Notes: generated by a model not told the origin, from the sequence alone. A stretch of 64,000 nucleotides of DNA from Sinotaia quadrata (GCA_028829895.1 CM054183.1:70493071-70557070), one strand, 5' to 3'; shown: positions 48,990-61,045, counted from the first letter of the stretch. Made by a program: numbers and translations.

Positions 48990-49800
48990 CATGTGAAAAT
49001 GCCCCTCTGATGGTTTGCAAAGGTAAAGTTTTGAAATATACATAAATAGTAAACGTGTGATACAGATCCTCTAGTGATTGCTAAAATAAGATTTTTTAAA
49101 TATGTATTTACGTTCACCGTGTGAAATACTCCCCAAGTGATTGCTAAAGGTAAGCTTTTAGAAATATGTATTCTCATTAAGCGTGAGAAGCACTCCTAAG
49201 TGATTGCCAAAGTTAAGATTTTTTAAAAATATGTATTCACATTAACCGTGTGGCATACCACTTAGTGATTGACAAAGTTAAGATTTTTAAAATATGTATT
49301 CACATTAACCGTGTGGCATACCACTTAGTGATTGCCAAAGTTAAGTTTTTTTAAATATGTATTCACGTTCACCGTGTGAAATACCACCCAAGTGATTGTT
49401 AAGGTAAACTATACAAAACTGATTACGCAGCAAGTTCTTAACTATTTTAAGCACAACGATTTAACGAGTCATGTTGTAAGATACTTTCTTTGAATGCCGT
49501 TTACACAAATCTTGATTTCCTCCCCAGCATAAGAGTTTTCGAGCAAGAGTTACAAACCTTAAGTCATTCTGTGAAGTTACAGTCGGACCACGTGTTACAA
49601 ACCTTAAGTCATTCTGTGAAGTTACAGTCGGACCAAGCGTTACAAACCTTAAGTCATTCTGTGAAGTTACAGTCTGTGTGTAAAAGTATCAGTCTGTGTG
49701 TAAGAGTATCAGTCTGTGTGTAAAAGTATCAGTCTGTGTGTAAACGTATCAGTCTGTGTGTAAAAGTATCAGTCTGTGTGTAAGAGTATCAGTCTGTGTG
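48990..49800. repeat. Degenerate about 64-nt array, 42-nt x3 and 20-nt x7
   Basis: 48990-49410: attcacattaaccgtgtggc-type. 49550-49672: ttacaaaccttaagtcattc-type. 49670-49800: gtctgtgtgtaaaagtatca. All lie in intron 2. Confidence 0.85.
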
Positions 49801-50704
49801 CCAATCTATCTCATTCTAGCCACTTGGGTTTATCCGTGTAGAGGGAAAGAGTACCTTTACCTTGGGACCGACTGGAATAAGAGCCATAAAATTAAAAAGT
49901 AAGAAGATAAAACTGTTTTCAGTTGATTAGGTATTTTAATACATTCGTTTGACAGAGAGAGCAGGTCTTTAAATATTATTCAAATGATCTTTTGGTTGTT
50001 ATTGCTAACGTAGGGAACAGCTACAGTAATCAAAGAGCCTGTGAAAAAGAATATACTTTCACTCGTCTGTGTCTTGTCAGCTTTCACTGTTGACTAGAAG
50101 AATATCAAAAACATTCAAGTAAGAATGTGATCTAAAATGTTTTAGGTGTTCTTTGTTTCAAACTGAAAGCCACACTAATTATAAAACGAATGCAACATTA
50201 ACTTTCAAAATGTTTGTTTTACACAAGACGAGAACAAGTCGATGTTTCCGCTCAAACCTTTGTCAGGATAAAAATACACTGCTCGAAGAGCATCGAAACG
50301 GTAAGGGTATAAAAGTTTTCGCCAAAATAAAACAACGATATTTCGCTGATGTTGTTAATGGTTTTCCTAATTATAGTCAGTTCACTTGAATACAGCGACC
50401 AGTAAGCGAATGACACTATCTTGTGAGCAGTAAATGGGTGAACAATATGAATCACCATTTAAAATATATATTGTACTTCAAATTTACTTTAAGACATTGC
50501 ATTGCTATAGGCATTACTTAACATTCATTATAATGATTTGAGGAATATGTAAAAGTGGAGATAATATATTTTCCTTAATTTTCATTCTGTCACTTTACAT
50601 TCTGAAATGATATTAAGATGTTATTGGTATCAATAAATAAAATGAAAATGTTTAAATATACGGGATTTAGTGGACCAATTTACTGCCATGAAAGTAATAT
50701 TAAT
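49801..50704. other. Unique AT-rich intronic sequence
   Basis: No exon supported. The 78-codon frame at 50153 lacks phase-compatible splice sites that I could see. Confidence 0.4.
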
Positions 50705-51775
50705 TTGAAATAGTCTAACAGTAGATTAAACCCGCTCTCATTAGTCTAACAGTAGATTTAAGCCGCTCTCAATAGTCTAACAGTAGATTAAACCCGCTCT
50801 CATTAGTCTAACGGTAGATTAAACCCGCTCTCATTAGTCTAACAGTAGATTAAACCCGCTCTCATTAGTCTAACAGTAGATTAAACCCGTTCTCATTAGT
50901 CTAACAGTAGATTAAACCCGCTCTCATTAGTCTAACAGTAGATTAAACCCGCTCTCATTAGTCTAACAGTAGATTAAACCCGCTCTCATTAGTCTAACAG
51001 TAGATTTAAGCCCTACAAATTTAAAGATGAATGAAACGTTTGGCGGACACCTCTCCTACTGCCATACCATCAAATTAGTGACAGGCCTTTTGGCCTTCCA
51101 GGAATATGTCAAAGTCATACCATCAAATTAGTGACAGGCCTTTTGGCCTTCCAGGAATATGTCAAAGTCATACCATCAAATTAGTGACAGGCCTTTTGAC
51201 CTTCCAGGAATATGTCAAAGTCATACCATCAAATTAGTGACAGGCCTTACGGCCTTCCTAGAATATGTCAAAGCCTTACCTTCGGGGTGTGGCTACTTTA
51301 AGTACATAAAGGTCTCTGATGTCGTGACGCTGACCTTGCATAGTAATCATTGGTCATGCACAGGGGAGTGGAGAGCTACACTATAGAATTAAATTGGGCT
51401 TAGGAAAAGGTGTCATGCACAGGGGAGTGGAGAGATACACTATAGAATTAAATTGGGCTTAGGAAAATGTGTCATGCACAGAGGAGTGGAGAGCTACACT
51501 ATAGAATTAAATTGGGCTTATGAAAAGGTGTCATGCACAAGGGAGTGGAGAGCTACACTATAGAATTAAATTGGGCTTAGGAAAAGGTGTCATGCACAGG
51601 GGAGTGGAGAGCTACACTATAGAATTAAATTGGGCTTAGGAAAAGGTGTCATGCACAGGGGAGTGGAGAGCTACACTATAGAATTAAATTGGGCTTAGGA
51701 AAAGGTGTCATGCACAGGGGAGTGGAGAGCTACACTATAGAATTAAATTGGGCTTAGGAAAAGGTGTCACGCTCT
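50705..51775. repeat. 31-nt x10, 53-nt x4 and 59-nt x7 minisatellites
   Basis: 50705-51015: tagtctaacagtagattaaa. 51065-51270: ccatcaaattagtgacaggc. 51345-51772: gtgtcatgcacaggggagtg. Confidence 0.94.
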
Positions 51776-52625
51776 TCGAGTGATTGCAAGCTAGATAGTA
51801 TCACAGTTAGTTAATTTTATATTTTGTGATATACATGGATTAGTAATTATTAAAATTAGGATTAATTGCATACTTGCAACTGTAACAACTAATTCACAAT
51901 ATGGAAAGTGTAGCAACAATCAGCAAAGCATAATTCACTTTATGAATTTTGAAGACTTACACCGGACGTTTAATATGTACAACTGCATTACAATTCATTT
52001 ATGAAGTTATGTATACATACAACTGTTTACATAATACATTTTAAAACAGCGGACATATATACAACTGTACAATGTAATACACTTTATGTATGCAGATGTA
52101 ACATCTAATTCAAAACCTTGTTTGCCTACAGCTGTAATACCTTTTACACTGTATAAAGCTATTCATAAATGCAGCTTTACAACATATTTCGCTGGGTGAC
52201 ATTATAAATGTATGCAACTTAATATCTAATTCAGTTATATTTTTCTTAATTTGTGCAATAGTAATGACTAATTTAACATTTACATAAGTGAGACAACTAT
52301 ATTCTTTCATCAGAAGCGGGTCAAATACATTCTATCATCAAAAGTGGTACTTAAACTTTTTTCTATTCTCAGAAGTGGTACATATACATTCTGTCATCAG
52401 AAGTGGTACATATACAATCTGTCAATAAAAGTGGCACAAATACATGCTATCAATAGAAGTGGTACATATACATTCTGTCACCAGAAGTGATACATATACA
52501 TTCTGTCATCAGAAGTGGTACATATACATTCTGTCGTCAGAAGTGGCACAAATACATGCTATCAATAGAAGTGGTACTTATACATTCTGTCATCAGAAGT
52601 GGTACAAATACATCCTATTTTCATG
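51776..52625. repeat. Degenerate ACAACTGT-type sequence and a 28-nt x11 minisatellite
   Basis: 51880-52300 holds loosely repeated acaactgtaatacattttatg units. 52305-52625 has unit gaagtggtacatatacattc plus tgtcatca. Confidence 0.85.
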
Positions 52626-52804
52626 ATTCATTAAACTCGTGCAGAAGGTCATATTTGGCTTTTTGAGTGTTTAATAACATGTTTCTTTGCTTGCAGGTAT
52701 AGTTTTTCTTACTGACTGTAGACGTATTTATGTATATGTGTATTTGTATGTAATTATGATGTTTATGACTATGTGTTCCAATAAAGACTGACTATTTATG
52801 CCTG

Positions 52805-52862
52805 TTTTCTGCAGTATCTGGCTCGCGCGTGCGCATTCATGACTGTGTACAAATAATGACAT
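52805..52862 (+). other. Decayed copy of the exon 3 acceptor and exon start
   Basis: ttttctgcag followed by tatctggctcgcgcgtgcgc resembles the true acceptor and start of exon 3 at 53085 (about 20 of 26 positions after the AG). In the matching frame it would read SGSRVRIHD and reach a stop within about 16 codons. It looks like a relic of local duplication and a potential decoy splice site. Confidence 0.6.
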
Positions 52863-53045
52863 AGTTTTTCATTCTTTCTTTGAATAACACCTGCTTCACG
52901 CCTTCGTGATTATGTACAAATAATGACATAGTTTTTCATTCTTTCTTTGAGTAACACCTGCTTCACGCCTTCGTGATTATGTACAAATAATGACATAGTT
53001 GTTCATTCTTTCTTTGAGTAACACCTGCTTCACGCCTTCGTGATT
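52845..53045. repeat. 67-nt repeat, 3 copies, between decoy and true acceptor of exon 3
   Basis: Unit gtgattatgtacaaataatg, acatagtttttcattctttc, tttgagtaacacctgcttcacgccttc given in parts. Located directly upstream of the 53085 exon. Confidence 0.93.
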
Positions 53046-53084
53046 TTTGCACAAAAAACGAATTACAATGTTTGCTCTGTACAG

Positions 53085-56000
53085 CTTCTGGTTCGCGCAT
53101 GCTCCTTCATCTAAAAGCCCTTCGAGAAGAAGCACTCAAGCGTAACGCACGTAGCTTTTCTATACACTCACCGCTATTAGGTTGTTTGAGCCCCGCCAAA
53201 TCCACCTCCTCTCCCAACCCTTCTTGCAGCAACAGCAACAGAAACAGTCTCCGGACAGGCCACTTGGGCCGCTCTAGGACTCCAAGAAGCAATTATTCAC
53301 CTCGGAATGACTTGGTTTTACGATCGCCGACCATGGCGAAAAGTTCTTTTCGAAACAGACACCCTTCCACCACATTTCCGACATTGACTAAGCAGACGCG
53401 AGTTAGTGAAGAGAGTAGCAGTCACAAACTTAACCTTGACGGCCTTGGCAATTTACAACCATCTGTTCACGAGTCGTCCAATCTGTCAGACAGGCCTGTT
53501 TACAGTTCTGCTTACAATTCCTTGAATTTTAACGACACATCGGCCTTGACCTACCTGAATTCAATTGCAGGGTCTTCCAATAACAATCATGATTACTTAA
53601 CTGAGCGTGACGCCATCAATGAAGACTTTGAGGACATGCACAACAGTATTGATGACGACAGCGACAGGGATGACATCACTTATAAAGGGTATCCAAAGCA
53701 GATCCGGAGAAATAGCAGACGTCTGCTTGAGTCCGAAATGCCGAGTTCCAGGCTACAGGCCAATTTATATGCAAACGAAAACCACCATTGTCTTGTTGAA
53801 CCTGTCGAGCATTTGTCTAAAGTTGACTCCAGTGAACATAGAGTTTCTAGAAAGCACATCGACAGGTTTCCTAGTGAATACGTCTGTAGTAAAAAGTACA
53901 ATGATACGAGTCACGAAAATACACTTGATGACATTCGACGCCGCAACACACGTGTTACATTCCGGACACCAAGAAAAACAGATGGAGCCAGTGGGCGCTT
54001 AAACCGTGATTCTAATTTCTCAAGAGATTCAGGAATTGGAAAAACCCATGCAACATTCGTTTCAGAGTTAAAGAAACGGGAATTAGAGAGAAGCGCTTTA
54101 GAAAGACGAACGTTAGAATCCCGGGATTTAAAAAGACGAGATTTAGAAAGACGAGATATAGAGAGACAGGATATAGACAGACGGGATATAGACAGACAGG
54201 ATATAGAGAGACGGGATATAGAAAGACGGGATATAGACAGACAGGATATAGAGAGACGGGATATAGAGAGACAGGATATAGAGAGACGGGATATAGAGAG
54301 ACGGGATATAGAGAGACGGAGTTTAGAAAGACAGGATATAAAAAGACGAGTTTTAGAGATGGATACAGACAGACGAGATTTAGAAAGAGGAGATATAGAG
54401 AAACGGGATATAGAGAGACGAAGTTTAGAAAGACAGGATATAAAAAGACGAGTTTTAGAGATGGATACAGACAGACGAGATTTAGAAAGACGGGATATAG
54501 AGAGACGGAGTTTAGAAAGACAGGATATAAAAAGACGAGTTTTAGAGATAGATACAGACAGACGAGATTTAGAAAGGCGGGATTTAGAAAGACGAGATTT
54601 GTTGAGAATTGATTTAGACAGACCAGACTTAGAGAGACGAAATGTAGACAGATTGGATTTAGAGGGAAGAGCTTTAGAGAGATGTAGTTTGAAAAGGCAA
54701 GATTTCGAGGAAAAGGGCTTAGAAAGGCGAGATTTAAAAGAACGGGATTTAGAAAGAAGGAAATTAGAAAGGCGAGACAACTCGTCTATCCTTAGGGAAC
54801 GAACAAGAACAGTGAGTGACAGGAAAGGGAAGACTGTCACGTTTAAGGGATCCGACGAAGAAGAATATTTTAAGCATCAAGTATCATCTCAACACTCAAT
54901 CGACCGACATTCAGAGGGAGAGCGCTTTAAATCCAACCATGGGAAACCATTTCACTCCCAAACAAAACAGTTTAAGTCCACAAACTCTTCAGACAACCGA
55001 ATTTCCCATGATCCTTATGTGTCGGACGTAAAAGGATCGCGATCTTCAGACAACCACATTTCCCATGATCCTTATGTGTCGGACGTAAAAAGATCGCGAT
55101 CTTCAGACAACCACACTTCCCATGATCCTTATGTGTCGGGCGTAAAAGGATCGCGATCTTCAGACAACCACATTTCCCATGATCCTTATGTGTCGGACGT
55201 AAAAGGATCGCGATCTTCAGACAACCACATTTCCCATGATTCTTATGTGTCGGACGTAAAAAGATCGCGATCTTCAGACAACCACACTTCCCATGATCCT
55301 TATGTGTCGGGCGTAAAAGGATCGCGATCTTCAGACAACCACACTTCCCATGATCCTTATGTGTCAGACGTAAAAGGTTCGCGACCTTCAACGCCGTTGA
55401 ACAGATCAGCTGCTCGGAAACCAGGCACATCCAGACTAGTTAGCCCAGTTCGTAAATCTGGCACCTTTAATGCCGAAGATCATCTACGCAAAGATCTGCG
55501 TCCTGACAAACAGTCAGAATGCACTCCTGATTCTAGCAGAGACCAATTACTGGAGTTACGAGAATGGCTGCACAATCAATGTTCTTTTATTCAAAGCGAT
55601 AACTCGCAGTCGAAAGATGGACATGGCGAGAAATGTGTCGGGCTTAAGGATTATGAACACTTGACACGCGTTGATCGGGATCCTTCCCACGTGACGCCTA
55701 GTAACAGTATGTCGTCCCGTAGGGCAGCTAGTAATGCCCACTCTTCACGCGTAACATCTGTTGATCATTCTTTGTCACGCATAACACCCACTGATCGAAC
55801 TCGATCAAGTTACTTTAATAAGACAAGTCCACACAAACCGGACACCACTCTACACATCTTGCAAAGATCTCCCTTACCCATCTGGCGCCGGTTGTCTCTT
55901 CCGGATGAACGAATGCTGAACACTCTCAATACAGAGACATGTCCTAAAGATAAAGAATCTCAACATACCTTATATCGGCGCAATCGCAGTCTTTCACCAA

Positions 56001-56516
56001 GAGGAAGAAATTCACAGCTCAATCACGAACTCGCAGAAACAGGTTCTTCAGAATCAACAGAGCGGTTTCTGAGAGGTGCACGCTTAGGTCGGAACCGCTC
56101 GGCGGAACGATTTCTCTGGCATGAACACAGACCTCAAGCGCTAACACACAGCACTGAGAGAGACGTGACGTTGAATTATTGCGAAGAAGACTTTAACGTT
56201 TCCGACATGACGTCAGATAAAAATAAGAAGTGTTATTCTGACTCTCGTGAGACTTCAGACAAAGAGAACTATTCCGACACGAGATGTGTCGAGTACAAGT
56301 CACGTCCTATTCGGGACCACACTGAGAATTTGACTGGCAAAAACGAACATAATTTTTATCAAGTTCATGTTGATAGACTTCCAGTCACTGCCCAGAAGCT
56401 ACGAGAAGAGGTGGAGAAATGTCGAGCTTATAGAAACTATATTGACAGAGATGTCAAGACAGCCACCGCCATCGTCAACGCTTACGACAACCTGGGTGTG
56501 ACGTCGCTTGGCACAG
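53085..56516 (+). CDS. Speriolin-like protein, giant exon 3 (low-complexity central region)
   Basis: 3432-nt exon from acceptor ctctgtacag (AG 53083-53084) to a near-consensus donor CAG|GTGAGA at 56517; both ends are phase 1. It encodes about residues 173-1316. In order: a basic helix (LLHLKALREEALKRNARSFS), a Ser/Asn-rich stretch, an Arg/Asp/Glu hexapeptide array (about residues 500-738), a seven-copy 19-residue repeat (54986-55384), Ser/Arg-rich sequence with RRLSLP- and RSLSPR-type phospho-site motifs, and a helical end (VTAQKLREEVEKCRAYRNYI). If the donor is skipped the frame ends at TGA 56558-56560, which would give a protein without the C-terminal domain. Vertebrate SPATC1 is near 590 residues, so this centre is greatly expanded and looks intrinsically disordered. 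Long minus-strand frames here are shadows of the repeats. Confidence 0.82.
54067..54790 (+). repeat. Coding 18-nt array: mixed-charge hexapeptide
   Basis: Roughly 40 in-frame units of the pattern R-[RQ]-D-[IL]-[ED]-R (for example RRDIERQDIERRDI). A higher-order block starting SLERQDIKRRVLEMDTDRR occurs three times, near 54320, 54422 and 54509. Alternating Arg and Asp/Glu suggests a mixed-charge domain or a charged single helix. Indels stay in frame. Confidence 0.85.
54986..55384 (+). repeat. Coding 57-nt array, seven 19-residue repeats
   Basis: Exactly seven copies of 57 nt encoding SSDNHISHDPYVSDVKGSR with substitutions at a few sites (I/T, D/G, G/R, P/S). The frame is kept throughout. The K[GR]SRSSD joint is Ser/Arg-rich and could be a phosphorylation site. 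Near identity of copies indicates recent expansion. Confidence 0.92.
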
Positions 56517-56589
56517 GTGAGACATCGCCACGTGTTAGTTTTCCAGACAAGCCTAGCTGAACTGTAGAGACCGACACCTAACGAACAAT

Positions 56590-56905
56590 TTTTATTATCA
56601 ACACCTTATCAGTCTCTCTCTATATATTATCAACACCTTATCAGTCTCTCTCTATATTATCAACACCTTATCAGTCTCTCTCTATATATTATCAACACCT
56701 TATCAGTCTATATATATATATTATCAACACCTTATCAGTCTCTCTCTCTATATTATCAACACCTTATCAGTCTCTCTCTATATTATCAACACCTTATCAG
56801 TCTCTCTCTATATATTATCAACACCTTATCAGTCTCTCTCTCTATATTATCAACACCTTATAAGTCTATATATATATTATCAACACCTTTTCAGTCTCTC
56901 TATAT
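56590..56905. repeat. 30-nt minisatellite, about 10 copies
   Basis: Unit tatattatcaacaccttatc plus agtctctctc, at the start of intron 3. 56905-57790 is unique apart from an A-rich stretch near 57390. Confidence 0.94.
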
Positions 56906-57789
56906 ATGGTGCACACAGTATATATTTCCATGCAATACCTTATCAATCTATATATACTGTGTCTGTCAGGTAGTGTCTGTCAGGTAGTGTCTATCAGGTA
57001 GTGTCCGTCTCTTAAGTACACTAATGTTGACGTGTATAGATGTATGGAGATTTTCATGTATAGTAGAGTACAAAGTTTGAAGAGATTTTACAGTTATAAT
57101 GATTGTTGTTTGCTCTGCTATATGTGTGTTTGGTCTAGCGTTTCTGTCAATTCGCTAGCGTTAAGTGTTGATGCTTATTAAGTATGCAGCAGAACAAAGT
57201 CTTTCCTCTGTGTTTGTGTGAAATGTAAATGTTAATTGCATAATATATAAGTTGATGCTCTTGAAGCAGGTATTGTGTGTGTTTGTGTCATTGTTGAATT
57301 TGTGTTAATCGCGCTTATTTTAATGTTGACCTTGTGAAAGAGACCACAGAATACAGCTATTGGTTATTTCCGCATCCCATAAAGTGTGTTAAGAAAGAAA
57401 GAAAGAAAAAAATAAGAAAGAAAAGACATTTATTTTAGCATTTCACTGACTGCTTCGACAACGTTATAAGTATCCAAAAGAAAAGTTGTTTAAACAAATA
57501 CAATGGGAGAGCTAAAATGAAAAGACCGAGGTAAATAATACTTCAGTGTTAGGGGAATAATAATATTGATATCACTGCAAACAAAAACACATGCATGCAA
57601 AATAGAGGGGACAAGCTTTGAAAAGAAATTTACAAAATGATGTAACATCGGAACACTAAGAGAAAATATCACTCGTTGAAATACAGAAGAATGCAAAAGG
57701 AAAAGGCATGAGAACTGAGGGTACAAGAATTTGAAATTAAATGTGGTGGTGGGGTTTCAAATCACACAGATATTATAAGCACTAAGCAT

Positions 57790-58010
57790 CAGAATAGTCA
57801 TTGTTGTCTTTGCTTTCACCAAGGAAGAATATTAGGTTATAATACAACACCTAAACACAATACCAAAATATTGTTGTCTTTGCTTTTATCAATGAAGAAT
57901 ATTTTGTTATAATGCAACACTAAAACACAATACCAAAATATTGTTGTCTTTGCTTTTATCAATGAAGAATATTATGTTATAATGCAACACTAAATCACAA
58001 TACCAAAATA
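57790..58010. repeat. About 70-nt repeat, 3 copies
   Basis: Unit ccaaaatattgttgtctttg, cttttatcaatgaagaatat, tatgttataatgcaacact. Confidence 0.9.
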
Positions 58011-58308
58011 TAAAAATCTTCATACGGAACTAAGGAACTAAATGAAAAGTGAATGAAAGCGTCCATGCGCGTGAAGGTTATATTAAAAGGAATGACAATA
58101 AAATCATTACTAATAAAGTCAGTAGACACTTTGTTTTTGTTTATTTTTGCTAGTTTTCGATGATTTTCTCTGTCAATAGGAAAGACCCAAGCAAATAAAC
58201 AGATAAAAAGGTCTCGGCTAAATAAGGATACTGAAATCTCGGTCCTTAGCAACAATATGTGTGCGCAGTCAGATCAGATTCAGACTACTGGACAAGTATC
58301 TTCCTCAG

Positions 58309-58508
58309 GTCGCACTCAAAATCCAATCCTTGTCGTGGGTCACAACTTCAACAGTTCACTAGCCTCAGTCACCAATATGTCGCAAAATGTGAGGTCGAGT
58401 CCTCTGGGTCAGAAAACCGCCAGTCAGTCGACAAATCTAGGCATTAACCCACCGCTGTGCATTCTGGGGGAGGTTGCTTTCCAGCTGGAACGACGAATTC
58501 TACGACAG
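58309..58508 (+). CDS. Speriolin-like protein, exon 4 (start of Speriolin_C domain)
   Basis: Encodes a Ser/Asn/Gln-rich linker and then PPLCILGEVAFQLERRILRQ. This is very like the family signature GE[IV]AFQL[DE]RRIL at the start of the C-terminal Speriolin_C domain of SPATC1/SPATC1L. The donor is CAG|GTTAGA at 58509, phase 0. The start is less certain. I use tatcttcctcag (AG 58307-58308), which gives two leading bases and matches the phase-1 exit of exon 3. Another acceptor, ggtccttag (AG 58248-58249), would need phase 2 and would imply an unseen extra exon. Known: speriolin localises to centrioles and the sperm connecting piece and binds Cdc20 in mammals. SPATC1L is needed for sperm head-tail integrity. 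Confidence 0.75.
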
Positions 58509-58659
58509 GTTAGATGTCCCCATCTCCACCCTGATCTTACATCACCTCTACCCGGATCTTATATATTACTTTGGACTGCTTTGGGGTAGAAATACACCTT
58601 ATTATGGATCAGTAATACCTACAAGCACTTACACAAACAAACGCTAAGGAAGTATTAAT

Positions 58660-58898
58660 AATTACAGGTACTTAAACAAAAACATTAGTACATACATATA
58701 GTTAGACAAAGAACGTACAGGCAAACAATAGTACATACATATAGTTAGACAAAGAACGTACAGTCAAACAATAGTACATATAAAACTCATAGAAATAATA
58801 CTAATGCACACATCCCGTTACAATAATTTTATTACAGTTCTTTTCTCTCTCTCTCTGTCTCTCTGTCTCTGTCTGTCTGTCTGTCTGCTGTCTGTCTC

Positions 58899-58949
<51 letters not shown>

Positions 58950-58965
58950 GACACATACACATACA
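58660..58965. repeat. 43-nt x3, (CT/TCTG)n and (CA)n
   Basis: 58665-58785: acatacatatagttagacaa-type. 58843-58965: CT, TCTG and CA microsatellites just upstream of exon 5. Confidence 0.9.
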
Positions 58966-59048
58966 CACACATACACACCGAAACACTCATACACTAGAGT
59001 ACGAGACTCAAATGATCCACTGAACTTGTCACTGTGCACTGTCTGAAG

Positions 59049-59158
59049 GTTCTCGAGGGCGGACATGTAACACGTTCTCGCTTCATGCCGGACAACTTGA
59101 ACTCCGAGGAGGATAGGAGTGAGCTGAGAAATCCCTCCAAAAGACATCGCTTTTATGG
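59049..59158 (+). CDS. Speriolin-like protein, exon 5 (Speriolin_C, middle)
   Basis: 110-nt exon between ctgtctgaag (AG 59047-59048) and donor TATGG|GTATAA (59159). It enters at phase 0, matching exon 4, and leaves after GG of a split Gly codon. It encodes a charged stretch (DNLNSEEDRSELRNPSKR) ending RHRFYG. The family has a basic segment and L/F-Y-G here, just before the TV-x-N-x-PEKI motif. The acidic stretch before it is longer than in the mammalian proteins as I remember them. The acceptor has a weak pyrimidine tract, so the first few residues are uncertain. Confidence 0.7.
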
Positions 59159-59519
59159 GTATAAATCACATTTTACTTCAGTAATAATAATTCATGTCTA
59201 TTCATGTACTTTCAATCTTGTTCACAAATAAAACTTTTGGCTCGTGAATTAAAAGCACATAAACACACACACACGATATTAACATTATCTTTTTTTCTTT
59301 TCTTTCATTTCAATTTCAAATGTATCGTCCCTTGTGTTCAAACTCTCCTTTTTCTTCAGCTGCTTCTGAATTAATTATGTTCTAGTCACATTTGAAATGA
59401 ATGTAATTGATTTGTTTCCTTAAATTTACCATTTCTTACACGTGTCATCAGTAATTTATTTGTTTGAGTTTGAAATCACATTCACTTTGCAGCTCATTGT
59501 TAAGTAGCCATTTAGTTAG

Positions 59520-60400
59520 TTCGCGTAATGTACAGAATACGTCTGTTCAAGTATTACGTAAAATATAGTTTATATCGTCACACTATATATTGGCATTACG
59601 TAATTTACAGTGTATCTTTTCACACGATACAGTTATATTATGTAATGTATAGCGTATATTTTCACACGATACACTTATATTATGTAATGTATAGTGTATA
59701 TTTTCATACGACACATTTTTATTCCGCAATGTATTACGCAGTGTACCATGTTTCTCTTCACACGATACAGTTATATTACGTAATGTACAATGTATTTCTT
59801 CATACGACATATTTTATTACGTAATGTACAGTGTATTTCTTCATACGACATATTTTATTACGTAATGTACAGTGTATTTCTTCATACGACATATTTTATT
59901 ACGTAATGTACAGTGTATTTCTTCATACGACATATTTTATTACGTAGTGTACAATGTATCTTTTCACACGACGCAATTATATTACGTAAAGTATAATATA
60001 TGTGTGTAAATGTATAGTTTTATTCAGTAAAGTACAGCATGTTTCTACACATGTATAGTGTGATTACGAAAAGTACAGCATGTATATAAACATGTGTAGT
60101 TTTATTACGTAAAGTACAACATATATATATATATATATATGAAAATACAATATATGTATAAATATGTGTAGTTTTATTGCGTAAAGTACAGCATATCTCT
60201 AAACAAGTATAGTTGATTATGATAAATACTGCATATGATAAACGTGTGTAGTTTTATTGAGTAAAGTGCAGCATAACTCTAAACAAGTATAGTTTGATTA
60301 CGAAAAGTAGGCATATTTCTACGTAGTATAATATTATTACGTAAATTACTGCAAAACGCTGCACGTGTAAACAGTTTTTCATAGGCAAAGTATAGCATAC
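59520..60400. repeat. 39-nt minisatellite with TTACGTAA palindromes, then degenerate units
   Basis: Unit attttattacgtaatgtaca plus gtgtatttcttcatacgac, homogeneous at 59760-59960. To 60400 it degrades to gtgtagttttattacgtaaa-type units. Confidence 0.92.
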
Positions 60401-60504
60401 ACATGTATAACGTTTTAGCATTAAATACAACCTATTTCTATCCACGCCTACAGTTTTGTTATGAGAAGTATCATGTACATGAAGAGTATCATATCACTAC
60501 ACAA

Positions 60505-61045
60505 GCTCCCTTTTATTACCTGGAGTATCGTATCTCTACACATATATACAGTTTTGTTGTGTTGAGTATTACGTTGCTACACATATATACAGTTTTGTTG
60601 TGTTGAGTATTACGTTGCTACACATATATACAATTTTGTTGTGTTGAGTATTACGTTGCTACACATATATACAGTTTTGTTGTGTTGAGTATTACGTTGC
60701 TACACATATATACAGTTTTGTTGTGTTGAGTATTACGTTGCTACACATGTATACAATTTTGTTGTGTTGAATATGACGTTGCTACACATATATACAATTT
60801 TGTTGTATTGAGTATTACGTTGCTACACATATATACAGTTTTGTTGTGTTGAGTATTACGTTGCTACACATATATACAATTTTGTTGTGTTGAGTATTAC
60901 GTTGCTACACATATATACAGTTTTGTTGTGTTGAGTATTACGTTGCTACACATATATACAATTTTGTTGTGTTGAGTATTACGTTGCTACACATATATAC
61001 AATTTTGTTGTGTTGAGTATTACGTTGCTACACATGTATGCAGTT
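60505..61045. repeat. 41-nt minisatellite, 13 copies
   Basis: Unit gagtattacgttgctacaca plus tatatacagttttgttgtgtt. Diverged relatives continue to about 61370. Confidence 0.95.

Noticed and set aside
49528..49680. Strong-looking acceptor (ttcctccccag) followed by an open coiled-coil-like frame
   Set aside because: The phase needed to join exons 2 and 3 meets TAA immediately, and the open frame is a 42-nt tandem repeat. No clear donor.
53911..54840. 309-codon minus-strand ORF (Ser/Leu/Arg-rich)
   Set aside because: Antisense shadow of the R/D/E hexapeptide array of exon 3.
54972..55430. 152-codon minus-strand ORF
   Set aside because: Antisense shadow of the 57-nt coding repeat.
58250..58308. 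Longer version of exon 4 starting at 58250
   Set aside because: Acceptor ggtccttag is plausible, but its phase does not match the exit of exon 3. It remains possible if another exon exists.
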